Of a DNA stretch of 64,000 bases, positions 27,338 to 36,066 are shown piece after piece (the first letter of the stretch is position 1; each line of letters starts with the position of its first letter). The DNA comes from Pseudomonas fluorescens (GTDB taxonomy: Bacteria > Pseudomonadota > Gammaproteobacteria > Pseudomonadales > Pseudomonadaceae): positions 1,178,001-1,242,000 of the forward strand of contig NZ_CP015225.1 of assembly GCF_001623525.1 (NCBI RefSeq). The letters are read 5' to 3'. The position numbers and the translations under genes are program-made. The notes below the pieces were generated by a model. The model saw only the letters and a list, made by a program, of their open reading frames with translations. It searched no databases and was not told where the DNA came from.

Positions 27338-28222
27338 ATGAGCAACAAGACTTTCGAGACACAAGGCACCAGCAGCTCGTTATTCATCGACAAGACTGCG
27401 GGTCTCAGCGCAACGGGGCAGGGTGTGTCGAGGCTGGCCCCCGACTGGTTGCGTCGTTGGCGCACGCCAGAAGCGCTGCTGCGCTTGATCAGCCCGATTG
27501 TGCTGCTGCTGTTGTGGGAACTGGCGTCGCGCTGGGGCTTGATCCCGCAGCGGGTCATTGCCGCGCCGTCGCAGATCGGCGGAACGCTTTGGGCCATGAT
27601 CGTCTCGGGTGAGCTTGGCAGGCATTTGTTGGTCTCGCTGCAACGGGCGCTTGTAGGGTTGAGTATCGGCGTCACCATCGGCGTGTTTGCGGCGCTGATC
27701 AGTGGCCTGACGAAACGCGGCGAGGTGGTCCTCGATTCGCCTATGCAAATGTTGCGCACCATCCCTTCGCTGGCCCTCGTGCCGCTGTTCATTCTCTGGT
27801 TCGGCATCGGCGAATTCACCAAGATCGCCCTGATTGTCATCGGCACCACCTTCCCGGTGTACCTGAACCTGTTTGCTGGCATTCGTAATATCGACCCCAA
27901 GCTGATCGAGGCGGCCAACACGTTGGGGCTGAGCCGTCGAGAGCTGATATGGCACGTGATCCTGCCGGGCTCCTTAACCTCGTTTTTCGTCGGCCTGCGC
28001 TACTCCCTGGGGATTTCCTGGCTGGCCCTGGTATTTGTCGAGCAAATCAACACCACCGCCGGCATCGGCTACCTGGCAAGCGATGCGCGAGATTTCATGC
28101 GCACCGACGTGATCGTGATCTGCTTGCTGATCTATAGCGTCCTCGGTCTGTTGATTGACGGATTGATCCGCACGCTGGAGCGATTTGCCCTGGCCTGGCG
28201 CCCAACTTTTGTGAGGAACTGA
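27338..28222 (+). CDS. SsuC-like ABC transporter permease
   Basis: A 294-residue inner-membrane permease of the sulfonate/nitrate/taurine family. About six hydrophobic segments are visible, with the cytoplasmic ATPase-contact loop EAANTLGLSRRELIWHVILP and the preceding GTTFPVYLNLFAGIRNID. The ATG at 27338 has AGGAAGG nine bases ahead; an earlier in-frame start at 27278 lacks this. It is one base apart from the ATPase gene. It is the only permease in the window of the right type for the four SsuA-like binding proteins. Confidence 0.9.
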   Translation: MSNKTFETQGTSSSLFIDKTAGLSATGQGVSRLAPDWLRRWRTPEALLRLISPIVLLLLWELASRWGLIPQRVIAAPSQIGGTLWAMIVSGELGRHLLVSLQRALVGLSIGVTIGVFAALISGLTKRGEVVLDSPMQMLRTIPSLALVPLFILWFGIGEFTKIALIVIGTTFPVYLNLFAGIRNIDPKLIEAANTLGLSRRELIWHVILPGSLTSFFVGLRYSLGISWLALVFVEQINTTAGIGYLASDARDFMRTDVIVICLLIYSVLGLLIDGLIRTLERFALAWRPTFVRN

Positions 28223-28223
28223 T

Positions 28224-29036
28224 ATGTCGAGCATTGATCTTGTGAACGCATCCAAACCCACAGAATCCGTAGCGCCTGTGCAATTGCGCAACGTGGTGCG
28301 TCAATTCGGCCAGCAGCGGGTGATCGATGGCTTGGACCTGGATATCGCCCCGGGAGAGTTCGTCGCGCTGCTCGGCGCCAGTGGTTCGGGCAAGACCACC
28401 TTGCTGCGCAGCCTGGCAGGACTTGACAGTATCGACAGCGGTCAACTGCGCGTGCCCAGGGCACGAGCGGCGGTGTTCCAGGAGCCTCGGTTGATGCCCT
28501 GGAAACGGGCCTGGAAGAACGTGATTCTTGGTCTGCGCGTTCCCGATGCCAAGACTCGTGCGGTAGAAGCCCTGACCGAGGTGGGCCTGGCCCATCGGCT
28601 GGAGGCCTACCCGGCGACGCTGTCTGGCGGCGAAGCCCAGCGGGTGGCGCTGGCTCGCGGGCTGGTGCGCGAGCCAAAGTTGTTGCTGCTTGACGAGCCG
28701 TTCGCCGCGCTCGATGCGCTGACCCGGATCCGCATGCATCGGCTGATCATCGATTTATGGCGCAAACACACACCTGCTGTGTTGCTGGTGACCCACGATG
28801 TGGACGAAGCGATCCTGCTGGCCGATCGGGTCATCGTGCTGGCCAACGGCAAGATCGCTGAACAATTGACGATCGATCTGCCCAGGGCACGGGACACCGG
28901 CCAGGAAGGCTTCCAGAACATCCGTGCGCGCCTGTTGAAGTTGCTGGGTGTTGAAAGGCTGGAGCCTGTGACCCAGGCAAACGGCGCTGCGCTTCAGGCT
29001 ACCAATAGCAGCGTCCGGCGGTTTGCCCATGGATAA
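28224..29036 (+). CDS. SsuB-like ABC transporter ATP-binding protein
   Basis: A 270-residue ATPase. Walker A is LLGASGSGKTTLL, the signature is TLSGGEAQRVALARG, Walker B is LLLLDEPFAALDAL and the H-loop is LLVTHDVDEAI. A short Q-loop region (RAAVFQEPRLMPWK) is as in SsuB. It powers the SsuC-like permease encoded one base upstream. The 3' end overlaps the start of the next gene, so SsuC, SsuB and SBP 4 form one translational unit. Confidence 0.92.
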   Translation: MSSIDLVNASKPTESVAPVQLRNVVRQFGQQRVIDGLDLDIAPGEFVALLGASGSGKTTLLRSLAGLDSIDSGQLRVPRARAAVFQEPRLMPWKRAWKNVILGLRVPDAKTRAVEALTEVGLAHRLEAYPATLSGGEAQRVALARGLVREPKLLLLDEPFAALDALTRIRMHRLIIDLWRKHTPAVLLVTHDVDEAILLADRVIVLANGKIAEQLTIDLPRARDTGQEGFQNIRARLLKLLGVERLEPVTQANGAALQATNSSVRRFAHG

Positions 29037-30087
29037 TTTGACGACAAAGGCGTTCGCCGCCATGCCCAGGCGCACCTGGAAAAACACGACCGCACTGTTG
29101 ACCGGCGCCGCGCTGCTGCTGGCTGGCTGCGGCGAAAGCAGCGACACGAAATCGCCTTCCGCCAAGGCCCCCGACTTGTCCAGCGTGACGCTGGTGCTGG
29201 GCGATCAGGCCAAGGGTCTGCGCACGGTGGTGGAAGCGTCGAACGCCTTGGAAGGTATCGAGTACAAGGTGCAGTGGGCGAACTTTCAGGGTGCCGCGCC
29301 GTTGTTCGAAGCCCTGCGTGCCGGTGCTGTCGATCTGGCGCCGGCGGGTGATACGCCGGTGCTCGCGGCGGCGACGGGAGGCACGCCCTTGCGGATTGTC
29401 GCGGTGCGGCGCGGTCAGGCGCGAGGGATCGCGATTCTGGTCCCGCCGGACTCAACGATTCGCAGCGTCGCCGATCTGAAAGGCCGCAACGTTGTGGTCT
29501 CGTCGGCCCGAGGCAGCATTGCCCAATACCTGCTGATTCGTGCACTGGCCAATGCCGGCGTCGATGAGAACGACGTGAAGGTGGGATTTGTCCTGCCGAC
29601 CGATGCCTTGCCAGCGTTCAACGCCGGAAAAATCGAAGCCTGGGCGACGTTTGGTGTGTACCAGGCTTTCGCCGAGCAGAAGGGCGCGCGGGTATTGCTC
29701 AGCGGGGAGGGCATCAATTCGGGGCTGACGTTCATCACTGCTTCCGATGAGGTCTTGAATGATCCCCTCAAGCGCAAGGCGTTGAGTGATGTCCTCGGAC
29801 GTTTCGCCAAGGCCTTCGAATGGGCGCAGGACAATCGCGACGAGTACGCCCGGGTGTTCGCCAAGGTCAACGACATTCCCCTCGAAGTCTCGCAGACGTT
29901 GCGCAGTTGGGGCGACGAGTCCCTGGTACTGATCGAAGCGAGAGACGTCCAGGCCCTGCAGCAAGTCGATGACTTGTTCGTGGAAAAGAAGATCTTCCCC
30001 CATCGAGTCGACGTCAAGGCGCTGACGAATGAGCAGGTGTTTTCGCCGACGCCTTTGGTGTTGACGCAATCGGAATCGGCGCGTTAG
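29029..30087 (+). CDS. SsuA-like binding protein, probable lipoprotein (SBP 4)
   Basis: A 352-residue binding protein. A hydrophobic stretch ends in a lipobox, ALLLAGC, so it is likely a lipid-anchored protein of the periplasm, unlike SBP 1-3. The body is SsuA-like: YKVQWANFQGAAPLFEALRA, GAVDLAPAGDTPVLAA, VADLKGRNVVVSSARGSIAQ and FNAGKIEAWATFGVYQ. The ATG at 29029 overlaps the ATPase gene by eight bases; an ATG at 29062 would give a more usual 22-residue leader before the cysteine. It is the binding protein physically tied to the transporter. Confidence 0.87.
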   Translation: MDNLTTKAFAAMPRRTWKNTTALLTGAALLLAGCGESSDTKSPSAKAPDLSSVTLVLGDQAKGLRTVVEASNALEGIEYKVQWANFQGAAPLFEALRAGAVDLAPAGDTPVLAAATGGTPLRIVAVRRGQARGIAILVPPDSTIRSVADLKGRNVVVSSARGSIAQYLLIRALANAGVDENDVKVGFVLPTDALPAFNAGKIEAWATFGVYQAFAEQKGARVLLSGEGINSGLTFITASDEVLNDPLKRKALSDVLGRFAKAFEWAQDNRDEYARVFAKVNDIPLEVSQTLRSWGDESLVLIEARDVQALQQVDDLFVEKKIFPHRVDVKALTNEQVFSPTPLVLTQSESAR

Positions 30088-30133
30088 CCCAGGTTCTGGC
30101 GGGCTCGATTTGGACATTTACAGGAGTCGATCA

Positions 30134-30943
30134 ATGGGCAATGTTCAGAGCGCCACCCGTGCCCTGGAGATCTTCCGACGACCGCTACCAGGTGGCGAGT
30201 TGCTGGATCTTGGACGGGTGTTCCGCGAGCCCTTGGGGTTTTCGCGGTTGCACACCACGCCCAAGCACATTCTGAGTCGTCGCGAAGGGCTCTTGCTGGG
30301 AGCTTTCGTCCTGGTGCTGCATGGCGCGGTGATTGTCTGGGTCAACCAGGCACCCGCGCCGGTATTGCCCGTGGTACCGCCGGAGATCCCGCCTATGACC
30401 ATCGAGTTTTCCCAGCCCGCGCCGCCGGTAGTGCCTCCGCCACCCGCGCCGGTTGTGCAGCCTGCGGTCGAGCCACCGTCGCCGGTCGAGGAGGAGCTGG
30501 CCGTCAAACCTGCGCCGCCTAAACCGATTCTCAAACCCAAGCCGGTGGTCAAACCGGTGCCAAAACCCGTGGCCAAGCCTGTTGAGCCGCCACCGGCACC
30601 TCCAGCGCCGCCGCAACCGGTCGCGGCCCCTGCACCGCCTGCACCGCCCGCGCCGAAACCGGTGACGCCACCGTCGGCCAGTGCCGGTTACCTGAAGAAC
30701 CCGGCGCCGGAATATCCATCGCTGGCGATGCGTCGTGGTTGGGAAGGCACCGTGTTGTTGCGGGTGCATGTCCTGGCCAGCGGCAAGCCCGGTGAGATCC
30801 AGCTGCAAAAAAGCAGTGGCCGCGATCAGCTCGACGCCGCCGCGCTGGCTGCGGTCAAGCGCTGGAGCTTCGTTCCGGCCAAGCAGGGTGACGTCGCCAT
30901 GGATGGGTGGGTCAGCGTGCCCATCGATTTCAAAATCAAGTAA
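30134..30943 (+). CDS. tonB: TonB energy-transducing protein
   Basis: A 269-residue TonB. A single membrane anchor (LLLGAFVLVLHGAVIVWV, about residues 55-72) is followed by a long proline/lysine region (KPKPVVKPVPKPVAKP, PPAPPAPPQPVAAPAP) and a C-terminal domain with YPSLAMRRGWEGTVLLRVHV and AALAAVKRWSFVPAK. It links the proton motive force to outer-membrane receptors. A clear CAGGAG ribosome site precedes ATG 30134. It is followed by exbB and exbD and lies 46 bp behind SBP 4, so this TonB system is probably dedicated to the sulfur locus and its receptor at 13280-15412. The cytoplasmic N-terminal part (about 50 residues) is longer than in E. coli TonB. Confidence 0.92.
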   Translation: MGNVQSATRALEIFRRPLPGGELLDLGRVFREPLGFSRLHTTPKHILSRREGLLLGAFVLVLHGAVIVWVNQAPAPVLPVVPPEIPPMTIEFSQPAPPVVPPPPAPVVQPAVEPPSPVEEELAVKPAPPKPILKPKPVVKPVPKPVAKPVEPPPAPPAPPQPVAAPAPPAPPAPKPVTPPSASAGYLKNPAPEYPSLAMRRGWEGTVLLRVHVLASGKPGEIQLQKSSGRDQLDAAALAAVKRWSFVPAKQGDVAMDGWVSVPIDFKIK

Positions 30944-31027
30944 CTCAACTTATCCGAAAGACCGCGGGCCACCTGACAAAAGGCGCATCGCAACAACCGA
31001 CTTAGCGCCTTGTTGGAGAGCCTGACC

Positions 31028-31753
31028 ATGAACCTGATTGCATCGCCTTTCGAATCCATCGAACACGCCGTCATCTGGCTGTTGATCCTTTTTTCCATCG
31101 CCACCTGGGGCCTGGCCTTGCTCAAGGGCGTGCAGTTCATTCGCCTCAAGGCCCAGGACCGCAAATTCCATAAACACTTCTGGGCCGCCTCCAGTCTCGA
31201 TTCCGCCGCCGAACTGGCCCAAAGCCAACCGGGCGCCGCTGCCCGCGTGGCATTGGCCGGCTACGCCGCGATCCAGGTGCCGGAAGACCAGCAAGCCGCC
31301 GACTTGAGTCAGTCGATCAACCACCAGGACCGCCTTGAGCGCGCCTTGCGCCAGCAGATCGTGCGGGAGCGCCGCTCTTTGGAAAGCGGCCTGGCCATCC
31401 TGGCGAGCATTGGCAGCACCTCGCCCTTCATCGGTTTGTTCGGTACCGTCTGGGGCATCATGTCGGCCTTGAAAGGCATCAGTGCGGCGGGCTCGGCCAG
31501 CCTGGAAACTGTGGCCGGGCCGATCGGTGCTGCCCTGGTTGCCACGGGTGTCGGTATCGCTGTCGCGGTGCCGGCGGTGTTGGTCTACAACTACTTCCTG
31601 CGCCGCCTGAAGCTGACCGCCGCTGACTTGGATGATTTCGCCCACGACTTCTACAGCTTGGCGCAGAAGAATGCCTTTCGCGTGTTGTTGCACCCGGTGC
31701 TGAACAAGCCTGGCGCGACCGTCGCCGGGCAGCCCGTCAAGGAGGCGTCCTGA
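31028..31753 (+). CDS. exbB: ExbB/TolQ-family proton channel protein
   Basis: A 241-residue inner-membrane protein of the MotA/TolQ/ExbB family. It has an N-terminal helix (AVIWLLILFSIATWGLALL), a cytoplasmic loop and two C-terminal helices with the family signature LASIGSTSPFIGLFGTVWGI followed by GPIGAALVATGVGIAVAVPA. With ExbD it forms the proton-driven motor for TonB. ATG 31028 has TTGGAGAG upstream. It is placed between tonB and exbD. Confidence 0.92.
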   Translation: MNLIASPFESIEHAVIWLLILFSIATWGLALLKGVQFIRLKAQDRKFHKHFWAASSLDSAAELAQSQPGAAARVALAGYAAIQVPEDQQAADLSQSINHQDRLERALRQQIVRERRSLESGLAILASIGSTSPFIGLFGTVWGIMSALKGISAAGSASLETVAGPIGAALVATGVGIAVAVPAVLVYNYFLRRLKLTAADLDDFAHDFYSLAQKNAFRVLLHPVLNKPGATVAGQPVKEAS

Positions 31754-31754
31754 C

Positions 31755-32156
31755 ATGGCCTTCTCCACACAAGACAGCGATGAAGTGCTCAGCGAGATCA
31801 ACGTCACGCCCTTGGTGGACGTTATGTTGGTGCTGCTGGTGGTGTTTATCGTCACCGCGCCCCTGCTGACCAACGCCATTCCCATCAACCTGCCCAAGAC
31901 CGAATCGGTGGCGCCCGTGGAGCAGAAAGACCCGCTGGTGGTGAGCATCGATGACAAGGGCAAGGTGTTCATCAACAAGGACGAGATTCAGGCAGAATTG
32001 CTGGAGTCGAACCTTAAAGCCGCCAAGGCGAAAAGCCCTGATGTCCGTGTGCAACTGCAGGCGGACAACGGGGTGAATTATGGCGAGGTGGCTCGGGCCA
32101 TGGCGTCTATTGAGCGGGCGGGGATCAGTAAGCTGTCGGTGATAACGGCGAAATAG
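31755..32156 (+). CDS. exbD: ExbD/TolR-family protein
   Basis: A 133-residue protein with one N-terminal membrane helix, EINVTPLVDVMLVLLVVFIV, which carries the conserved aspartate of the proton path, and a periplasmic domain (VSIDDKGKVFINKDEI, VNYGEVARAMASIERAGISK). It is one base behind exbB and completes a tonB-exbB-exbD cassette. Confidence 0.92.
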   Translation: MAFSTQDSDEVLSEINVTPLVDVMLVLLVVFIVTAPLLTNAIPINLPKTESVAPVEQKDPLVVSIDDKGKVFINKDEIQAELLESNLKAAKAKSPDVRVQLQADNGVNYGEVARAMASIERAGISKLSVITAK

Positions 32157-32679
32157 GATCGGACTCATGTCTTGGATGTGAGCGCTGAATGATGGAAGGG
32201 TAGGTGTCGATCACGCGGGACGTACCACTCTGACCTTCATATGGGGTTGGTTGTCGGGTGCGGTTGGAGGAGGAGAGTCTAGCTATGTCGGACTTGGCGC
32301 ATAACGACTGAGGCGATTAGATTTTCTCGCACAAGCAAATAGAACTCAGAGAGTTCAGCATTGATTCTAGCCAGAGCTCAGTCGTAACCAGCAGAGGGCG
32401 TGTCACTTTCGGTGATATAAGGCGGACTGCATCCAATTCCAGCCTTCGGCCTGGTTGAAGCCATTTCTGTTCGTATACCGGCCGCCCTGGAGCGGAGACT
32501 AATTCATGTCCCTTCCAGGCGCTGAGCGAGGACGCAGGAACCAGTCCAGGTGTTTTGTAGCTAACGGGCTCACGACAAAGACAATGAGGCTTACTGTGAT
32601 TGGCGTTAGAACCAGTGTTCGATGCCACACAGCCCAGTTGTCAGCCAGCGGACTCAATGTGTAAAGCAGGAGTGTCGCG
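32157..32679. other. Gene-poor stretch with a membrane-protein scrap
   Basis: 523 bp between exbD and the broken regulator. On the minus strand, about 32502-32660 reads TLSPLADNWAVWHRTLVLTP and ITVSLIVFVVSPLATKHLDW, two membrane-helix-like segments that look like the C-terminal part of a small membrane protein, without an upstream portion. I cannot name the family with confidence. Confidence 0.35.
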
Positions 32680-33277
32680 ATGGAGCAGGGACGCGACATA
32701 GCGGTATCGGACGACTTCCTCCAGCGATTGGCGCGAGGGCTGCGGCTCGACCGAGCCGAACGGGAGCACCTTTTTGCACTGGCTGGCCGTGAGACATTTA
32801 CGGATGGGACTGAAGGCGCCGAGCTTTCTCGGTCACTGGTAACGATGATTAATGCTCTGGATCAAGCCGCCTACATAATGGACAGCTCTTGGGGTGTGCC
32901 ATAACGAAGCGGCAAGGAGTCTGTTTGAAGACTTCACGTTGTCACGACCGAATATGCTGCGCATCGTCTTCTTTTCCGACCACTACCGGCAGAAGATTCA
33001 GGACTGGCAGTTCGCCGCGAGGCTTGTGCTGCTCAAGGCGCGCCATGACTATCTGACAGGAGGGAAGAGCCCGGTTCTGAAGTCCATCCTCAACGAGGTT
33101 CTTCAAGCCGTCCCACAAACGATGGAGTGGTGGGATGATCCCGAAATCCTCCCGATCGGCGATACGGACATTACGCTCCGCGATGCACAGGGCCGTTGGC
33201 GAAGCTATCGCATCAACATCCTTATTTCCAAGGACAGGCCTGGCCTTCGCGTCGCCTTCTACGATGAAAAAACATAA
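32680..33277 (+). pseudogene. XRE-family regulator with MmyB-like domain, broken
   Basis: The first part (from 32680) reads SDDFLQRLARGLRLDRAERE and LFALAGRE, the end of an XRE helix-turn-helix region, then LDQAAYIMDSSWGV. The frame then shifts by one near 32890-32900 and continues CHNEAARSLFEDFTLSRPNM to EWWDDPEIL and the C-terminus at 33277, the MmyB-like ligand-binding domain. The N-terminal HTH helices are missing and the two parts are out of frame, so the gene is inactive unless the shift is a sequencing error. Such regulators usually control an adjacent dehydrogenase or hydrolase; none is left here. Confidence 0.7.
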
Positions 33278-33419
33278 GACGGTCAGCTTTTCAACGTGGC
33301 CGTGGGTTTGCAAGCTGAGGTCAACGCAGGTTGTCGTGGATGTTAGGACATGGAGTTATGGTGCCGCGGTTGTTTGTGCATACCCCATCTCGACAATGGG
33401 GGAAAGTATCGCCGCATAA

Positions 33420-34706
33420 TCAATTGACGACGGTGATTGCGCCGATGGCGATGGCCGCGAACAGCATCACTATCACGGTGCCGAAGGTCCACTTCAGCGA
33501 GACCCGCTGGTTGTCGCCATAGTCAATGTCCAGCAGGCCGCACAACAAGTAGGTCGATGCCACCAGCGGGCTGAGCAGGTGAACCGGCTGACCGATGAGT
33601 GAGGCAATCGCCATTTCGTTCGGACCAATGCCGTAGTGTGCGGCGGTTTCCGCGAGGATCGGCAGCACACCGAAATAGAAGGCGTCATTGGTCAGGACGT
33701 AGGTGAACGGCATGCTCAGCAGGGCGGTGATCACCGACATGTAATGCCCGGCCTGCTGCGGCAGCAGCGTAATCAGATTGTCAGAGATGGCCTTGATCAT
33801 CCCGGTGCCGCCCATGATGCCGACGAAGATGCCTGCAGCGAAGATCAGCAGGGTCACGGCCATGACGTTGTCGGCGTGACGGGCGATGACTTCCTTCTGC
33901 TGTTTAAGCGTGGGGAAGTTGACCAGACATGCCAGTCCGAAGGCAACCATGAACAGAATCGGCAGCGGCATCAGGTTGAGCATCATGCAACTGATCAACG
34001 CGACGGTCAGCACGACGTTCAACAGGAACTTCGGGTCGCTAAGGCGAATGTGTGCGTACCCCTTGAGCACTTCGTCCTCGCTGACAGCGATCAGGCCCAG
34101 ACGCCGATATTCCATGCGCCCCAACCACCACGCCGCAAATATCACCCAGACTCCACCGGCGATCATGACCGGGACCATTTCCAGGAACAGCTCGGTGATG
34201 TCCACGTGCATCGCGCTGGCCGCGCGGGAGAAAGGGCCGGCCCACGGCAGGATGTTCATGACGCCGATCGCCATCAAAAGCACTGTAGCCATCACTTGCA
34301 GGCGGATACCGGTCAGCCGGTAGATCGGCAAAAAAGCGGCCGTGGCGATGATGTAAGTAGTGGCGCCATCGCCATCCAGGCCGACGCAAAGCCCGAGCAC
34401 CGCCGTGCCGATCACGATCTTGCGCGGGTCACCTTTGACCAGGCGCAGCAGCACTTTGATCAGCGGATTGAACAGCCCGGCGTCAGTCATCATGCAGAAA
34501 TAGAGAATGGCGAAGGTCAGCATGATGCCGGTAGGGGCGAGCATCTTGATGCCGTCGTACATCATCCCGCCCAGTTGCGTAGTGAAACCGCTCAGGCAGC
34601 CGAACACGATCGGCACCAGCAGCAGTGCTACCAGCGGCGAGAGACGTTTGCTCATGATCAGGTACATGAAGCTGGCGATCATGGCGTAGCTCAGAAAGAT
34701 CAACAT
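33420..34706 (-). CDS. CitMHS-family carboxylate transporter
   Basis: A 428-residue inner-membrane protein with about twelve hydrophobic segments, of the citrate-metal:proton symporter family (CitMHS). Typical stretches are GLCVGLDGDGATTYIIATAA, MNILPWAGPFSRAASAM, VMAVTLLIFAAGIFVGIMGG and FTYVLTNDAFYFGVLPIL. The second of two close ATGs is chosen because AAAAGGG is correctly spaced from it. It is the second gene behind the SMP-30 lactonase on the minus strand. It would import a di- or tricarboxylate; the neighbouring lyase and CoA-transferase suggest a branched hydroxydicarboxylate rather than citrate itself (inference). Confidence 0.9.
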   Translation of the reverse strand: MLIFLSYAMIASFMYLIMSKRLSPLVALLLVPIVFGCLSGFTTQLGGMMYDGIKMLAPTGIMLTFAILYFCMMTDAGLFNPLIKVLLRLVKGDPRKIVIGTAVLGLCVGLDGDGATTYIIATAAFLPIYRLTGIRLQVMATVLLMAIGVMNILPWAGPFSRAASAMHVDITELFLEMVPVMIAGGVWVIFAAWWLGRMEYRRLGLIAVSEDEVLKGYAHIRLSDPKFLLNVVLTVALISCMMLNLMPLPILFMVAFGLACLVNFPTLKQQKEVIARHADNVMAVTLLIFAAGIFVGIMGGTGMIKAISDNLITLLPQQAGHYMSVITALLSMPFTYVLTNDAFYFGVLPILAETAAHYGIGPNEMAIASLIGQPVHLLSPLVASTYLLCGLLDIDYGDNQRVSLKWTFGTVIVMLFAAIAIGAITVVN

Positions 34707-34735
34707 GGGCATCCCTTTTATTGGTTTTGTCGGGT

Positions 34736-34754
34736 GCGGGCGATGCGTGCCCGC
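34736..34754. other. Hairpin between lactonase and transporter genes
   Basis: GCGGGC (34736-34741) and GCCCGC (34749-34754) form a 6-bp GC stem followed on the plus strand by TTTTT. It lies inside the minus-strand unit, where the T run is on the wrong side for a terminator, so its role is unclear. Confidence 0.35.
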
Positions 34755-34811
34755 TTTTTCTGGCCGAACGAAACCCGTGCGCAGCGCACACAGGGTTCAG
34801 ATCAAATGGAT

Positions 34812-35738
34812 TTAGCTGTGAGAGAACATCGCTTGGCCGCTGTGTTCGAGGTCGGCCACCAGAATCGTGCTGGTGGACGAGTCGGTGATGAACAACTGCC
34901 GATTGCCTTTACCACCGAAGGCCAGGTTGGTCAGGGTGCGGCCTTCGGTGCAGGAACGAATCCGGTGCAGCGGCACCGCTTGGGGATCGAAGACCCAGAC
35001 GCAGGCATTGCCGGCATCGCAAACGTACAGGTTGCCCTGTGAATCCAGTGCCATGCCATCAGCGCCGCTGACTCCGCCCGCCATGGCGGTGAAAATGCCG
35101 ACCTTGCTAGTGCCGCCGTCGCGCTGGATCGGCAGACGCCAGACTGCATTGCCTCGGGTCATCGCCACGAACAATGCGTTCTGCGCCAGGTCCATGACCA
35201 GTCCGTTGGGGCTGGGGCCGTTATCGATCAGACGAATCAGCAACTCTTTGCCCAGGTCGTAGGCGTAAACGCGGCCGGTAGGATCCTGCTGGCCTGTCTG
35301 GCCTTGATCGGTGAAGTAAAGCTTGCCATCGGCGTCGAAAAAAAGATCGTTCACCCCTTTGAAACCTTCACTGCGGCTGTGGGTGAGGAAGGGCGATACC
35401 ACTCGGGTGTCGGGGTCGAGGGTCAAAATCCCCTGCTTGTAGTCGGCAATGAAGATACGGCCGTCCCGATGGATTTTCAGGCCATTGGGCCAGCCATCGT
35501 ATTGCGCGACCAACGCCCAATTGCCCTGCGGATCAATGCGGAAAATCCGCCCGTAAGGAATGTCGGTGACGTAAAGGTTGCCTTGCAGATCGAACGAAGG
35601 CCCTTCGAGAAAGCTTTTGACCTTCTGCCCGGGTTTGTTGGCGCGGACCCAGTCGGAGTCTCCGTCTTTCCAGAATTTTTCCGGCAGCGTCGTGAACACG
35701 CGAGTCGGCAAATCGCGAGGTGGGGCATACAGGCTCAC
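34812..35738 (-). CDS. SMP-30/gluconolactonase-family lactonase
   Basis: A 308-residue six-bladed beta-propeller of the SMP-30/gluconolactonase/LRE family. It has EGPSFDLQGNLYVTDIPYGR, DGWPNGLKIHRDGRIFIAD, GVNDLFFDADGKLYFTDQGQ and GVSGADGMALDSQGNLYVCD, with the metal-binding Glu, Asn and Asp positions visible. It would open a lactone to a hydroxyacid in the presence of a divalent metal. The GTG at 35738 is chosen because GAGGAG lies 7-8 bases ahead; longer versions have no such site. It is first gene of the minus-strand arm facing the lyase/CoA-transferase operon, with an IclR-type palindrome in the gap. Confidence 0.85.
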   Translation of the reverse strand: MSLYAPPRDLPTRVFTTLPEKFWKDGDSDWVRANKPGQKVKSFLEGPSFDLQGNLYVTDIPYGRIFRIDPQGNWALVAQYDGWPNGLKIHRDGRIFIADYKQGILTLDPDTRVVSPFLTHSRSEGFKGVNDLFFDADGKLYFTDQGQTGQQDPTGRVYAYDLGKELLIRLIDNGPSPNGLVMDLAQNALFVAMTRGNAVWRLPIQRDGGTSKVGIFTAMAGGVSGADGMALDSQGNLYVCDAGNACVWVFDPQAVPLHRIRSCTEGRTLTNLAFGGKGNRQLFITDSSTSTILVADLEHSGQAMFSHS

Positions 35739-35814
35739 AGGATCAACTCCTCGGGGCGAATGAAGAAATAACCGACTTTGCAGGCGAATATCTCTCCGCA
35801 CCCTGTTTGTTGTT

Positions 35815-35831
35815 GTTCTATCTAGCAGAAC
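35815..35831. promoter_or_regulatory. Putative IclR operator, lactonase side
   Basis: GTTCTATCTAGCAGAAC is an imperfect palindrome that matches the 36020-36036 site in its first eight and last five bases. It is 77 bp from the lactonase GTG. The paired sites across the divergent gap fit one regulator controlling both arms. Confidence 0.6.
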
Positions 35832-36019
35832 AATATTTCTTCTGATGGAATAAATGTCGACCTTATTTGGGGGGATGTCAACCCACTCGCTTTCTCCGAG
35901 TTGAGGTTGGAAGCGTTCTCCAGCTCAACACTTCCAAATTCATAGGCTTGTAGTTGGCATGCTTGGATGAGCGGCGTTGACAGAGCAAAATCTTAGGCTC
36001 ATGATTATTTCAGAACAAC

Positions 36020-36036
36020 GTTCTATCAGATAGAAC
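36020..36036. promoter_or_regulatory. Putative IclR operator, lyase side
   Basis: GTTCTATC-A-GATAGAAC is a perfect 8-bp inverted repeat with a 1-bp spacer, 30 bp before the lyase ATG. A partly overlapping AGAACAACGTTCT lies at 36012-36024. IclR-family regulators bind palindromes of about this size, and an IclR gene ends this operon (39730-40494). Confidence 0.7.
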
Positions 36037-36066
36037 ATATGTAATTCCACACCCGGAGACCCGGCG

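Noticed and set aside
34736..34754. Terminator for the lactonase gene
   Set aside because: The T run is on the plus-strand side while the genes are on the minus strand, so it would not terminate their transcript.
33636..35042. 468-codon plus-strand frame opposite CitMHS and SMP-30
   Set aside because: Composition (Gln, His, Asp repeats) and lack of motifs mark it as antisense to two genuine genes.
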